DNA of 64,000 bases, from positions 9,628,698 through 9,692,697 of the forward strand of contig CM037860.1 of NCBI GenBank assembly GCA_021292105.1, written 5' to 3'. The position numbers were made by a program, and so were the translations under genes. Below, one piece after another: positions 1-11,876 of this stretch (positions are counted from its first letter, which is position 1; each line of letters begins with the position of its first letter). The notes beneath the pieces were generated by a model. The model was given only the letters and a program-made list of their open reading frames with translations, was not told where the DNA came from and searched no databases. This DNA comes from Anadara kagoshimensis. Lineage: Eukaryota > Mollusca > Bivalvia > Arcoida > Arcidae.

Positions 1-47
1 CTGTTCAAGATGATCAACAAAAGTAAAAAGCATCAATAACAAAATTA

Positions 48-225
48 CAGTCAAACCTGTCTATAAAGGCCATCCAAGGGAACCAGTAAAAGTGGTCTTA
101 ATGGGCAGGTGACCTTTATATACAGGTTCAAATAATATGAATAAAGAACAATTGGGATACAATTCTACTGGCCTTTATAAGCAGGTGGCCCTTATATAGA
201 GGTGGCTTTAAGGCAGGTTCGACTG
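48..225. mobile_element. Short TA-flanked TIR element (MITE-like), 178 bp
   Basis: The ends read CAGTCAAACCTG on the left and CAGGTTCGACTG on the right, which are imperfect inverted repeats continuing into TATAAAGGCC-like sequence. Both ends are flanked by TA (46-47 and 226-227), the target duplication typical of Tc1/mariner-type elements. There is no coding capacity. It lies upstream of the first visible RCC1 exon, so it is probably in an RCC1 intron. Family assignment is inference. Confidence 0.6.
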
Positions 226-440
226 TATTTTAAAAAGAACACCAGTAACTAAAGGAAAGAGTAAATGATCATATAAAATATATGATGATGTTCCATGTGA
301 GCAAACTCTATTTGGGTCTTTTCTTTTGCAAAAGAACAAATGTCATCTACTCACATGTATGACACAAGAAATTTGCTGTAGATATTGTTACAGCAAGTAC
401 ACACAAACACACATGTATATCATGTCCTTTATTTTTTCAG

Positions 441-3400
441 TACACCACAGATCACACTCTAACTCCGGTGGTGGTCTAGTATTAACATGTGGTGAAGGAG
501 ATGTTGGTCAGCTTGGCTTGGGAGAAGACATCATGGAGAAGACCCGCCCAGGACTGGTCAAGCTGGATGAGAAAGTAGTACAAGTTTGTGCAGGAGGAAT
601 GCACACTGTTTGCTTGACTACTGATGGAGAGGTAGGATCATTTTAGATAAGAAATTAGAATTACCATGTTTGCAGTACTCTTGAACTTTTTGCCATTGGA
701 CAGTTGAGAATTATTTGCTTTCCTAAAATATTCTTCACAATCATTCCAAAATAAATTGCCTTCATACAATGTTTTTTTTTAAAAAAGATGTATTGCAGTG
801 GTAGAGCAAAGATACTTTATCTCACATTCTCACATTAGTCCCCAATTTATTTATTTATTTATTTTTATTTTTTTATTTTTTTTTTTTGAACTGACACAAT
901 TCAGATTTCAAATGAGATACATCTGTCAGTGGATTTTATTGTACATATAAACAGATAGTAGAGGGTAAAGTGACCTTTTAATATGCCACACACATTAGCA
1001 CTATCTATACTTTAGCAATTTCTGTCACATTTATTTCTAAACATTAGCTAAGACATATGACCAAAATTGATTTGTATAATTCTCAGTTTAAAAAAAAAAC
1101 ATTTTTAAACACTCTCAGCTGAGGATGTGGTTATGACCACTGGCAAGTGGCAACTCTTAATGACTTGTTGTGCTGTTTTTGATTTTGGGAATTATTTGTA
1201 CATATTTCTTAATTCATGAATAATACAAATGTAATGATACAAGATCTGGCTATACACTTAATAATTGTAGTACATCAGTTCATCACATATTGTTCTAAGT
1301 CACCTTAATAAGTTTGTAATATAATTGAAATAAAACTGCTTTCAGATATTTCAGTTAAAACACACTATGCATATCTTTTCTCGGGATGAGTCCAAACATT
1401 ATAATCACTACAAAGTGTAAATTAACAATGATCACATATTAATGTATAGCTGATATGAAATCTTAATTGTTATTCCATAATTCCAATCTGAATACTGGTA
1501 ATCTAAAATCTCTATATTCTCTTTTTCTAAAATTCTAAAAATTGAAAAATTGTGTTCTTGTTTTTATATTTAAAAAAATAAAATTAGTTAATATTTTCTA
1601 GACACAACCCATGTTATTGATTTAGTAGGTGTCATGGTCTCAATTAAAGGTAATTAATGAAAGTACTTGATGGTCACTAATGGAAAATATCTGGGTGTTC
1701 TTAGCAATTAACAGAGAAGTGGGAGAAACAGGATGACCCCAAGAGTTTCTATAAGTATTTAAGCTAATTTGAGTTAAGCCCCTTTGAGAGGTGATAAAAC
1801 AGCCATGGGATAATCCCTTGTATAGACTTGGTGAGACAGGAAGTATTTCCTTAATTGCAATAAAATAGCTAAGAATGTTTAGATAAAGAATCTAATGAAC
1901 ATTTGCTCCAAATACATATATCTAAAGTTACATGTAACTTATTTGAAAATCTTGATAAAATAAAATAAGAAATATACAGCATACTGAACAAAATTGTAAT
2001 AACAGTATATATTCTCATGTATTTTTCATTTATAGTGAATTGTGTTAAATATAAAAAAAATCACCAAGGTTAGAGTGGTGACATGAATATTAAATTCAAT
2101 ATCAATTTCTAGAAGTAGCATTAAATTAACTATACATGTCTAGGTTTCCACAAGTTTAAAATTATTAGTAGCCAAATTTCCAAAATTTGTGAAAATATAG
2201 TCCTTTTCAAAGTATTTTTTCACAAATTTGCTAAAATAGGTTACTTTTTGAAAGAATTCCTTAGATATTAGTAGCCAATGGCGATTTTGGCTACCAGGAA
2301 TGGAAACATAGCATGTATTACATATATATATTCCCAGTGCTCCAGATAGAGCGCGTAATTGCGTAATTACGCAAATCTTTTGGACAAAAATGCATTAAAT
2401 TAAAAATCCATGCATCTTGGAACGCAAAACTAAAAGCTTGTTAAGAATTAGAAATTCACTTTGTGCATATTTTATAATTTATGGTAAATCATCCTGATGG
2501 AGAAGCGAGACAAACTCAAATTATATATAGTAGGGCAATGACATTGATATACTAAAAAGTAATTTAGGTATGTAAAAGGGAGATAATTATTTACAGGTCT
2601 CCTGTTCTTCTCTAAAATAGCGCACATCCAACTGAAAACACCGACACATTCTGTCTATGGTTAATAATAACTAATTCTCAATGTGAATGGAGAAGCATAA
2701 ATGCAAAATTTAAGAAAATAAACATCAGTTATTGATGTTAAAGTTTGTGAATCAAACTTATGTAAGCAGCCGCGATAAAATTGACATTTTGTAATTTGTA
2801 ATATTTGCAATTTTTCCTTCAATTTGTGAAATTAGCAAAAAATTCCATCACAAAAAAATTACCACATTTACAGTAAATTAGAGGAGTGCTTTAATGATTT
2901 ATCCTTGCAGAACGAGTCAAATAAAATAAAAATTAACAAGATATAGAATATTTGAAACTAAACAGAATTCTAATAAAAGAAATATTGTTGATTTTTCAGT
3001 ATTGATTTAACCATATTAAGCATTGCAACAAAAATCTGTGCTTCATTAAGAATTGTGCCTCAAAAATTATCTGGAGCACTGTATTCCAATTTACAGTAAA
3101 TAAAGCATATTGTAACAAGTTATTTAGAAATACACATACCACATTTTAGTACAGATAAACAGAGTTATGTTTTATTTTTCCAGCTGTTAAAAAATTAAAT
3201 TCACTTCGTCTTATCAGGCAGATATCCAATATTCAACGTGTTAACATGTTTGGGACAATTGTACGTACTAGGTACTAGTAATATCAAACCCAGGTCCCAA
3301 TGTCACAGTCATTTTTTAACTAAAACTTTCCTTGACTTAAATCTGGCAACTTTGAAATCTGAATAATTTTGTTAGTATTTAAAATATTCACAAATTTAAG

Positions 3401-6400
3401 GCGTCATTTTGAAAAACACTCAAAGCTGATAAAATCTATAATTGTTTTGAATTTATTTTTAGTACGATAACAGATCATAAAAAATTTCCAGATTTAGTTT
3501 GAGGGAAAACTTAGTAAAGGAATGTCCGTAAATCTGGGACCTGCCATATATAAGTATAGTAATGGAGTTAAGATTTAATTTATATATACAAATTCAGGGT
3601 GGTAAAGAAATCTTAATTGTTCTTTTTGTACAGATTTATACTTTTGGCTGTAACGATGAAGGTGCTCTTGGTCGTGACACTTCTGAAGAAGGATCTGAAA
3701 CTCTTCCAGTAAAAATAAAACTCCCAGCAAAGATTGTACAAGTTAGTGCTGGGGACAGTCACACAGCAGCATTATCTGAAGAAGGAAGGGTGTTTATGTG
3801 GGGGAATTTCAGGGTAAGATGTAATGATTTGTACAGTTTTATTATTGTATTAAATTCTTTAATGATACATGCAGGGTGCTTTAAAATGAACATATAATCT
3901 CTGTCAACTCTGTGGCATACTAAATGTTTCCCTTGCCTAACAAGTTGCTGTTTCAATTCTAATATTTACTGGAATAACATTGTTTTTGTGATGTAAAAAT
4001 AACAGTTTAAATTATGCCAATTCAATAGAAATAGTTGTTGGCACAAATGGTATGAGATATCCTACCATGGTAAACACCAGAGTGATGAAAAATTCTGCCC
4101 AGTATCATTGTGTAATGTTTTGTGGTTTACATTTGTATAATTTTCACAATTTCATTTATGAACATGTTGGCATTGGACTCATCCATTGTTACAAAAGGTT
4201 TCTAATAATGAAACTGGGTGGTAGTATGAAACAGAATTAGAGGACCAAACCCATGACTTCCTATTCTCAAGTCTGATGCAGTGACCACCGGGCTACCAAG
4301 TCAGGATTTCTTGTTTACCTAGAATTCTGTTTGGTTAATAACCGGTCTGTGACATTGGCTACTAGTCCAATGCCCATGACTAGTAAATTTCATCGGGGAC
4401 TAATGTGAACCAATGTTACAACTAGTCCGACTGGACTAGTGTCATTTGAATAAAAATGTAACTGAAATTTGTAAACCCATCCTTAGTAAAGCCAACTATA
4501 TTAATTTTTTGTTACAAAAATATGTGTATTTAATTTGTTGTGTTTTATGCACTGTCGGCACCATCTGAGGTGATTGTTTAACCCCATAAATTCAGTCGTG
4601 ATCGGTCTCCATTTCATAATAACCATAGGTGAAATCAGGTTCGATAATCGTGCACAGGTTATTCCGGTATCCAATCTGGCTATTAGTACATGTATATCTA
4701 CTTCCGTTTTAACAATGTCCATGTTTCGTGTAGGCTGGGCAAAGCTGTGCATAAACAAAATACTCCTGACGAAACCAAACATGACTACGAAAAAAATAGG
4801 GTGAGGTCATACAAGTCTGATTGGGCACATGGGAGACCATGGTTGACATTTGACGAGAGCAAAAACATGATGTTTTGTTTATATTGTAAACAATACAAAA
4901 AACAAAACAAATATGTCTTTTGATCAGAGTTGTGACTGTGAGTGATGATAATTTCACTGATGAAGAAGATGATGATGAAGATAATGAATTGGAAGAGGAT
5001 CAATGTTTGGATAGAAAAACTAAAAACAGTCAGAGAAACATACAAAGAATAAAATACATGTATGACAAAATTTAAAAAAAAATGTTGATATTATTATTAC
5101 TTTTATTTTATTGATAAACATGTTAACACATGTAATATTGATAAATGAAATAATACATCAGTATGTCTTATTTGTATACAGTATTGTTATATCAACATAG
5201 AATTTTTTAAATAAGCATAATTTACAGAAAAAAATGGATCGTAAAGCTTAGTCTGAGGATAATGTGTTAAAAATGTCAGTAATATCTGGACTAGTATCTC
5301 CTTGATCGGACTAGTAAATACTCACTGGCTACCTAGGTTTCCATAAATTTAAAATAATTAGAAGCCAAATTTCCAAAATTTGTGAAAATATAGTCCTTTT
5401 TAAAGTATTTTTCCACAAATTTGCTAAAATAAGTTACTTTTTGAAAGAATTCCTCAGAAATTAGTAGCCAATGGCGATTTTGGCTACCAGGAATGGAAAC
5501 ATAGGACTACTAGTCCAAACGACTAGTAGGCAAAAAAGTTAGCATCACAGACTGGGTTAACGAGTCACTAACTCCTTTCAGTGGCATATTATTTCACTTA
5601 AATTTTTAAATGTATAATTTATTTAGGATGCTAATGGATCCATTGGTTTGACTGTTGATGGAGGAATACAGACAACACCCCTTGAAGTATTACAAGGCGA
5701 GACGGTAGTAAAAATAGCATCAGGGGGAGATCACTTAGCTTGTCTAACTGACAAAGGAACTCTTTATACATTTGGTAAGGATAAAAAAAGACATGAAATA
5801 TCTAAACTCAGTGATTTTTTGTATTTAACATTAGCGTGTATGTTTTGATTTGCTCAAATTATTCTAAAAATTGCATCTCTAAAACAAGCATGATGAATTA
5901 GGTTTCGTTACATTATCTTTTTTGAAATGGCTAACAATATGTAAGAAACATGAAAATTATAATGTTTTTATATTGTTGAAAATCTTGTACAAGCAGTGTT
6001 ATGCTTATTATAACTATTCAAGCTTAAATGAGTATTAGATTGGCTGATTTAGTTAAACAGTTCCTAAAAACATATACATTTATATCTGTATAATTTTCAA
6101 AATATAAAATCTATTTTAAAGCAGATTTAATGCTATAACTTAAGGATATTTCATGTAAATAAAAAAACAATTGACTTAACAAATACTTTGTAATATGTTA
6201 ATTTTATTTTCAGGCTGTGCGGAACAGGGTCAGCTTGGAAGAGTTGCAGAATGTTTTTCACAGAGAGGAGGTCGTAAAGGATTATGTAAGTGGTATTTTC
6301 TTTTGGGCTAAGGTTTCTTGTCATTTGCCTATTTTTGAAAACACAAGTGTGAGTTGGATTAAAATCAGTTTAATTACTTAACCGACAAGGGATAGGGAAG

Positions 6401-9400
6401 TGGCCTTAGAAAGATCATTGATTTCTTATCTCAGTTTTCATTACTGCATAAACTTTTTAAATTACCAGTGGTCAAATGTTTGGTCATATTAAGATGAAAA
6501 TCAAATAAATCCAATTTACATTGGACACACATTAAATTTAGATGATGTTCATGATGTAGTAAAATGCTTTGTCGTCAATAATTTCATATAAGGAGACAAA
6601 AAACTTGGCTTTGTTAGATATGTATGAAGGTTTTATTGTTTCAAAGTAAACACTTAAAAAATGTACTGCACTATAAAAAAATGAGTGTAAAATGGATATA
6701 TTCTTTATTTAGATGTTTGTGTTGTTTAACCCGTTTATTCATAAACATTTCAAGTCCAATAGGCTAGTCTGACGTATATTGGCTAGGTATTGATAAATGT
6801 ACAAAAATTGTTTGAAGTGATATCAGGTTTATAGAACTTTTTTATGAGGACAACAAAAGAACAAGTAAAATAAATATTGAAAAATTTTATTTTAAAAATA
6901 ATTTAATAAATTAGAAGCAAAAATTTGAAACAGCTGAATGAAATTTTAGAAATGTACTCAAAACTCAAATGCCTTTAAAAATGTGAAATTTCAAGTTCTT
7001 CAGAGATAATATCCAAGTTTGAAATACACCACCCACTCAAAACATGTGTTTTCCTCATTGAAACAGTAAATAACCAACAAACTGTATATAGATTATTGAA
7101 AGCTTTACACAACTTGCAAATGTATACATGCTAAATTGCCCATCAAAAACATTTTTGATATTTTCCACAGATTTGCTAAGAAATGACCTGTTATATTTTT
7201 TATCCGTTCATCACTTGTTATATGTTTTGACAGGTTATATATTAAATCCTGATGTTGTGCGGTGTAAAAGATACAAGTCTAAAAAGTTAGCTGAATTTAG
7301 TGATGTGTGGGCTGGACAGTATATGACATTTGCTTTAGAAAAACATACTGGAGAAGTATATGGATGGGGCCTAAATAACTACTATCAGCTGGGTTAGTAT
7401 TATATAATGTTGCAACTGGTCACTGTTTTCACAAAATCATGAAAACACGAGCATTTGATTGCCTGTGATGAGACTGGAATTGAATATCCCCTTGCTTGAT
7501 ATATGTGCATTTAAATGACAGGCTAGTCCAATTAAAGTCGTAATTGGTATATAAATTCTTCTGTAAAATCTCCTTAAACCACAGACATTATACTCTATAT
7601 AGGGTATACTTATGCTTTACATATTTCATTAATAAATGAAAATTAAATGTCTGACAAACGGGAAATAGTATTATAAAGATGTAGATTAAATAAAAGTTGT
7701 TGTAAAAGTTTATAATGTTACTGTATATTTAGTGAATCAAATTAGATTGTCTATAATATATATTTATTGCAAAAACAATCTCTTGAGGGAATTTTTCCAT
7801 GAAATATAATTACTTTTTACATTGTCAAAATTCTGGGATTTTGTGTGTCTCGGCGGGACAGATTTTTAAAGAGTCAATATCTGGGACGTAAAATGTGAAG
7901 ATTTTTGTAAATCATTTAAATAATTGTTATGATTATTTCACTGAATTGGTATGATCAAGACTGCAGATACAATTATCAATGTTTATTGATTTATTGTAAT
8001 AGGATTCAGTGACATGGAAAATAGATTTATGCCAGAGAGAATTTCATCATTTTCGTCTGACAAGGAGTGGACAAGTATAGATGGAGGACAGCACCACACT
8101 GTTGCTTTAGATTCTGATGGTAATTATACAGTATATACTGCATGTAATTTTTTGTACAGCGTGAACGAAGTGAACGCGTACATTGCCATCACTTTCTTCC
8201 AAGATATCGAGCTTCTATGCTATGAAATTATAAGATATGAGTACACCTGAAAATAGTGCGCCTGGTAAATGAGCGTAAAAGAAGTATATCTGTTTTATCG
8301 TGAGATATGTATTCTGAGACGGGTAATGCATTTGGTTACATATGCACATTTGGAATAAATTTTCGGAATACATTTCGGAATCTAGTAAAATATTGCGACG
8401 GGATGCATCTAATAATTTCTGCAATTTGGCGAACTGATCTCATGTTTACAATAAAAAGTAGTTCAAGAAGTTTGCGTCCTACGATGTAAAATAACAACTT
8501 TTTATGAAATGAACAGCAACGGCAGGTTGTTTAATTAATTCTTCGTGAAATCTACGGGAATTTAAACTTATTTTGAAGGTTATGATAACTTATTTTGATG
8601 TTGAGGCAATTGTGTCATATTTTAAAATGTTTATCGATTAGATTTTACTTTCGTGAAAGGGAGATAATTCGTACATTTGTTGTGTGCAAATTTTAAATAC
8701 AGTCGTTTTACCAGTTCCGAACAGGGTTTCATATAAGCGCTGCTGCAGACGTCATCCACAAGCAGAGGAAATAAAATTTATGTGGTGTTATAATACAAAT
8801 GTTTACCGATTCCAAAATATTGACACCTGTCCTCAAAAACACGTGGTAGTATGTTTTCTTGAAAAAAGCATTTCCGTGATCACGATTTGTTTACATCGTT
8901 AAACTAGGTCACCAACAATCTGTCGACCTGTCCTGCACATACATTTAGGAAGCGGTTGAAGTTTATATTATTTAAACAATTAATGCCCATATATTCAAGT
9001 AGAAGCAAATTTAGAAAGTTATTTTGCGATTCCTTTAATTGAACGGATTGAAATTTTAGATTATTCGGTAGTAAAAATTCGGAACTGGTAAAACAACTGT
9101 ACTTCACCATTAACATGAAACGGGAATATTGTGAGTGATAATCAGCAGTAAATTAAAACCCAGATTAACAGCAAATGATCCAGTTACATACAAACGCTAG
9201 AATGTACCCCCTCATAGCGACGGTAGGATCTGCAAAACTCTACTTTCTCTCTATCCGAAATGACAAAACGATCGGGTACAACTTTTTTAAATTTTAATTA
9301 CCGATTGTCTTTTTCATATATTTATGAAATTATTATTTTCTTCCATTTAATTCAGCAATACATGGTTTGGTACATTGTTTCTTTTTCAAAAAAAAAAAAA

Positions 9401-11583
9401 AAAACATCCGTCGGACTATGCATAGATCGACACCCCCACCCCCCACCCCCCACCCCCCCCCCCCCCACCCCCCCCCCCCCCCCCCACCCCGATTTTTCGG
9501 TTATATTCTGTCTTGCCACAACACAATTTCCCCAACTACGCTGTACAACAGCACAACAGTGCTATGTTTACACACTTCTAGTGTTTGAGAATATTGAATT
9601 TTGTAATAGTTTTACAGTACATAAGTATTATTTGTAAATAAATTTTTAAAAAATTGTCAGACAAAACCATACATCATTTACATGTACCAATATTAAACAA
9701 GTCCCTTTTTGAATAGATGTTTTAAAGGTGTTCTAATATGTCAAATCCTCATTTTTTTGGATATATTTGTCCATTAGTTGTACTGTTCCTTGGTGTCAAG
9801 GACTATATAGGAATCTAATATTTATTATACAAGTTTTTATTCTTTCGGTAGGTAAAGTGTATTGTCTGGGAAGAGGAGAATATGGACGTTTAGGGTTGGG
9901 AGATGACACAAAAGAAAAAACCCAACCAACAACTTTACCAAAATTGGGAGAAGACAAATATACGCAAATAGCTGCAGGACAGTGTGTCTCTTTTGCTATC
10001 AGAAATGATGGTTAGTATTGGAATTATTATAGACTGAAAAATCGTCAAAAAATAAAATAAAAATTTTGTAAACATCCTTCTGATAAAGTTGCATGTCTTC
10101 CAACTGATATACCTTTAAAAATATGTTTTTTAAGAAAAATTACCTCATTGCATACATTTAGATCATTATGTTAAGATATCACTTTCAAATACAATATTAC
10201 AGTTCAAGTAACAGTAGTTTTGTTTGTCTAAATTACTACCGAATGTATAAATTTTCTTAATTTGACCACTAAAATTCCCAATACAACAGTGATATACCAG
10301 CAAATTAAAATAGTTGTCCTTACACACAGATGTTAGATACTGTCAGAATATAACATATTTGCAATGGGGATCCTAAGCTATTGCAAGCATACCATTATGC
10401 AGTTTGCTGTATTTCAGAGCTTCAATATTTTCCAATTTAAAAGGCAGAAGTTAGTTTTTAAAAAATGTAACAAAATCACTGAGTAATGGAATTTGAGACT
10501 ATTATTATAATGTTAACCTATAGCAAATATACATTTGTATAATTATTTATGGATAGCAGTGTTTTAGTTCATGATTAAGGCTTACATTAATGTTTTATGT
10601 AAGAAATAATATTTGCTGAAGCTCTGTTGACTGATTTTGTAACATAGATAATATAATAATAACTTATCATTGGTATGATATACATACATGTATATACTGT
10701 TTTTCAGGTACTGCATTTGGTTGGGGTATGGGTACCAGTAAACAATTAGCGACTGGTGATGAAGATGATGTTTTAGAACCTACACAACCTGCAGGGAAAC
10801 AATTAGACAACAGGTAAGTATTGAGTCTTGAGTTGATTATGGTGGTGTTTGTTTTACAAGTGGTCTTACCAATACTAATGTATTTACATAATAATTATAC
10901 ATATTCATAAGAGAGGGATTGTTTTAGCATGTATTAAAATATTGACTTGGTCATTGCCAGATATATAATATTTTATCACCCTTCGAAGAAATTTCTCCAA
11001 AATAACTATTGTAAATCTGTCAGGGTACATAAACATACATGATGTTAAGCAGTAAAAGGGAAGTAACTTGTTCATGGCGGAACTCTGGTTACAGTAAACA
11101 AACATGTAGACAACATACATAAGGCACACAGAACATGAAATCTAAGTTAAACAGACCAAACTAATGTCACTTTGAAGGGCGACAAAACTATTATAAAGGG
11201 TTTTGGCAGGTTACACTGCCCCAGTGCCCTGTCAAAGATTTATGATCTTTGTGCAGCCATTGTAACCTGCCAAAACCCTTATAATACAACTTGGTGATGG
11301 TTTTTTAAGCAATTTCAGGTCTATTGATCTGGAAAGCAATATATTTGTCTGTATCTACATTTCAGTAAAGATTGTTGAAAGATATTTATTTTTAAAAATT
11401 TTGATGAAATGGAATTATTAACCAATTATTTTGATTACTTTTATGATGATTTAAATTTTCAGATTAATGAAATTGAATAAATATTTTTTTTATTATTTTT
11501 TTTTTTCTTGCAGAAAAGTACTGATGGTGTCATCGGGAGGACAACACACAGTGTTTCTTGTGGAGGACAAAACAAATAGTTAA
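441..11583 (+). CDS. RCC1: RCC1, regulator of chromosome condensation (Ran guanine nucleotide exchange factor), 5' partial
   Basis: Coding exons read by frame, splice sites and homology: 441-631, 3634-3813, 5627-5774, 6214-6285, 7234-7392, 8003-8119, 9852-10010, 10708-10813 and 11514-11583, stop TAA at 11581-11583. All introns are GT-AG and the phases join without a break, giving about 400 residues. The protein matches RCC1 along its whole length: HRSHSN and [13 protein letters not shown] at the start, [87 protein letters not shown], and [14 protein letters not shown] at the end, i.e. the repeats of the seven-bladed propeller. Human RCC1 is 421 residues, so only the short basic N-terminal tail (nuclear localisation and DNA contact) is missing, in an exon upstream of the window; exon 441 starts in phase with one base owed by that exon. 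RCC1 sits on chromatin and charges Ran with GTP. Introns are full of small transposons but no exon is disrupted. Confidence 0.96.
2140..2311. mobile_element. 172-bp TIR element, copy 1
   Basis: Begins CTAGGTTTCCA and ends TGGAAACATAG, imperfect inverted repeats of 11 bp, flanked by the direct repeat CATGT (2135-2139 and 2312-2316). A second copy of exactly the same length and high similarity lies in the next intron at 5333-5504. It is non-coding. The inner sequence also carries AGTAGCCAA near each side. Confidence 0.65.
2335..3081. mobile_element. 747-bp non-autonomous DNA transposon, hAT-like ends
   Basis: Perfect 14-bp terminal inverted repeats CAGTGCTCCAGATA (2335) and TATCTGGAGCACTG (ending 3081), flanked by the 6-bp direct repeat TATTCC (2329-2334 and 3082-3087). 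A CAGTG/CAGGG start is usual for hAT-type elements, though those normally duplicate 8 bp. The interior is AT-rich with no ORF of note. Confidence 0.65.
4342..5555 (+). mobile_element. hAT-type transposon relic with zinc-finger remnant, in an RCC1 intron
   Basis: Ends read CCGGTCTGTGACATT (4342) and GCATCACAGACTGG (ending 5555), imperfect inverted repeats, flanked by GTTAATAA (4334-4341) and GTTAACGA (5556-5563), a near-perfect 8-bp duplication as expected for hAT. Near 4793-4923 one frame encodes [19 protein letters not shown] followed by [10 protein letters not shown], resembling the TTF/BED-like zinc finger found at the N-terminus of hAT-derived proteins (ZNF862-like). A second frame then gives an acidic stretch ([19 protein letters not shown]). 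No catalytic region remains. Many ACTAGTCC/GGACTAGT subterminal motifs lie near both ends. The 172-bp element copy 2 is nested near its right end. Confidence 0.6.
5333..5504. mobile_element. 172-bp TIR element, copy 2 (nested)
   Basis: Same ends as copy 1 (CTAGGTTTCCA and TGGAAACATAG) and same length. It sits inside the right part of the hAT-type relic, so it inserted after that element. I see no exact target duplication here. Confidence 0.6.
8700..9099. mobile_element. 400-bp TA-flanked TIR element nested in a dispersed repeat
   Basis: Ends CAGTCGTTTTACCAGTTCC (8700) and GGAACTGGTAAAACAACTG (ending 9099) are inverted repeats of about 22 bp, flanked by TA at 8698-8699 and 9100-9101. The related repeat copy at 51.6 kb lacks the insert and shows a single TA at the matching place, which acts as an empty site. 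It is non-coding, mariner-type by its target site. Confidence 0.72.
9428..9490 (+). repeat. Poly-C low-complexity tract
   Basis: About 60 bases of C runs broken by single A residues. It generates proline-rich open frames that are artefacts. It lies inside the RCC1 intron and inside the interrupted dispersed repeat. Confidence 0.9.
11191..11284. repeat. 94-bp palindromic element in the last RCC1 intron
   Basis: Arms TTATAAAGGGTTTTGGCAGG and CCTGCCAAAACCCTTATAA (continuing to TGTAACC at the inner side) are inverted and differ by one base indel. The short interior includes AAAGATTTATGATCTTT, itself palindromic. Could be a tiny foldback or MITE, and would form a strong hairpin if transcribed. 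Confidence 0.6.
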
Positions 11584-11657
11584 GATCAACTAAGGATTTT
11601 CCTAAAATATTTTTTTTTGGACACATTTTAAAAAGCTCTAATCCCAACACTTACAAA

Positions 11658-11876
11658 CAGGAGAGTACAATCAGTATCATCAACAGTCCACTTACAGCAT
11701 TTCTTGTGAAGAATAAAGTTAATAAATAAAATTTACCAATTTAGGACTTTTAAACAAATTTCTATTTTGTATATTTTTCATGAGTTCCTAGCCTAACACA
11801 AAACTGAAAAGTACTGATGGTGTCCTTAAGAGGTCAACTTACAGTGATTCTAGTGCAGGAAAAAGTTAATGGTTAA
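11658..11876 (+). pseudogene. Two decayed tandem copies of the RCC1 terminal coding exon
   Basis: The real last exon (11514-11583) reads [26 protein letters not shown]. At 11808-11876 a copy reads KVLMVSLRGQLTVILVQEKVNG-stop, with the frame and stop kept. At about 11661-11729 a more decayed copy ends FLVKNKVNK-stop after a small gap. Spacing is close to 146 bp, so exon plus 3' flank was tandemly copied. The 11808 copy has TG where an acceptor AG would be; the middle copy does have a CAG at 11658-11660. These are most likely 3' UTR relics, less likely alternative last exons. Confidence 0.65.

Larger units (their letters stand above)
632..3633 (+). other. RCC1 intron with two small DNA transposons
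   Basis: A 3 kb AT-rich intron between the first two visible exons (donor GTAGGA at 632, acceptor TTGTACAG ending 3633). It holds the TIR elements at 2140-2311 and 2335-3081, listed separately. The rest has homopolymer runs and no supported coding sequence. Confidence 0.8.
8365..9575 (-). repeat. Dispersed repeat, copy 1, in RCC1 intron (interrupted)
   Basis: Reads as the reverse complement of 51385-51960: shared landmarks are the GACGGGATGCAT, CGTGAAA and AACATGAAACGGGAAT blocks, the TAATCAGCAG block, and a TTCTGTCTTGCCACAACAC block after an interruption. Compared with the other copy, this one carries a 400-bp TA-flanked insertion (8700-9099) and a low-complexity segment with the poly-C run (about 9240-9490). 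No coding sequence is supported. Confidence 0.7.

Noticed and set aside
3759..3956. Frame on the - strand overlapping RCC1 exon 2
   Set aside because: Shadow of a real exon; no independent support.
9260..9637. Open frames of 125 and 73 residues with proline runs
   Set aside because: They come from the poly-C tract in an RCC1 intron and have no domain or codon signal.
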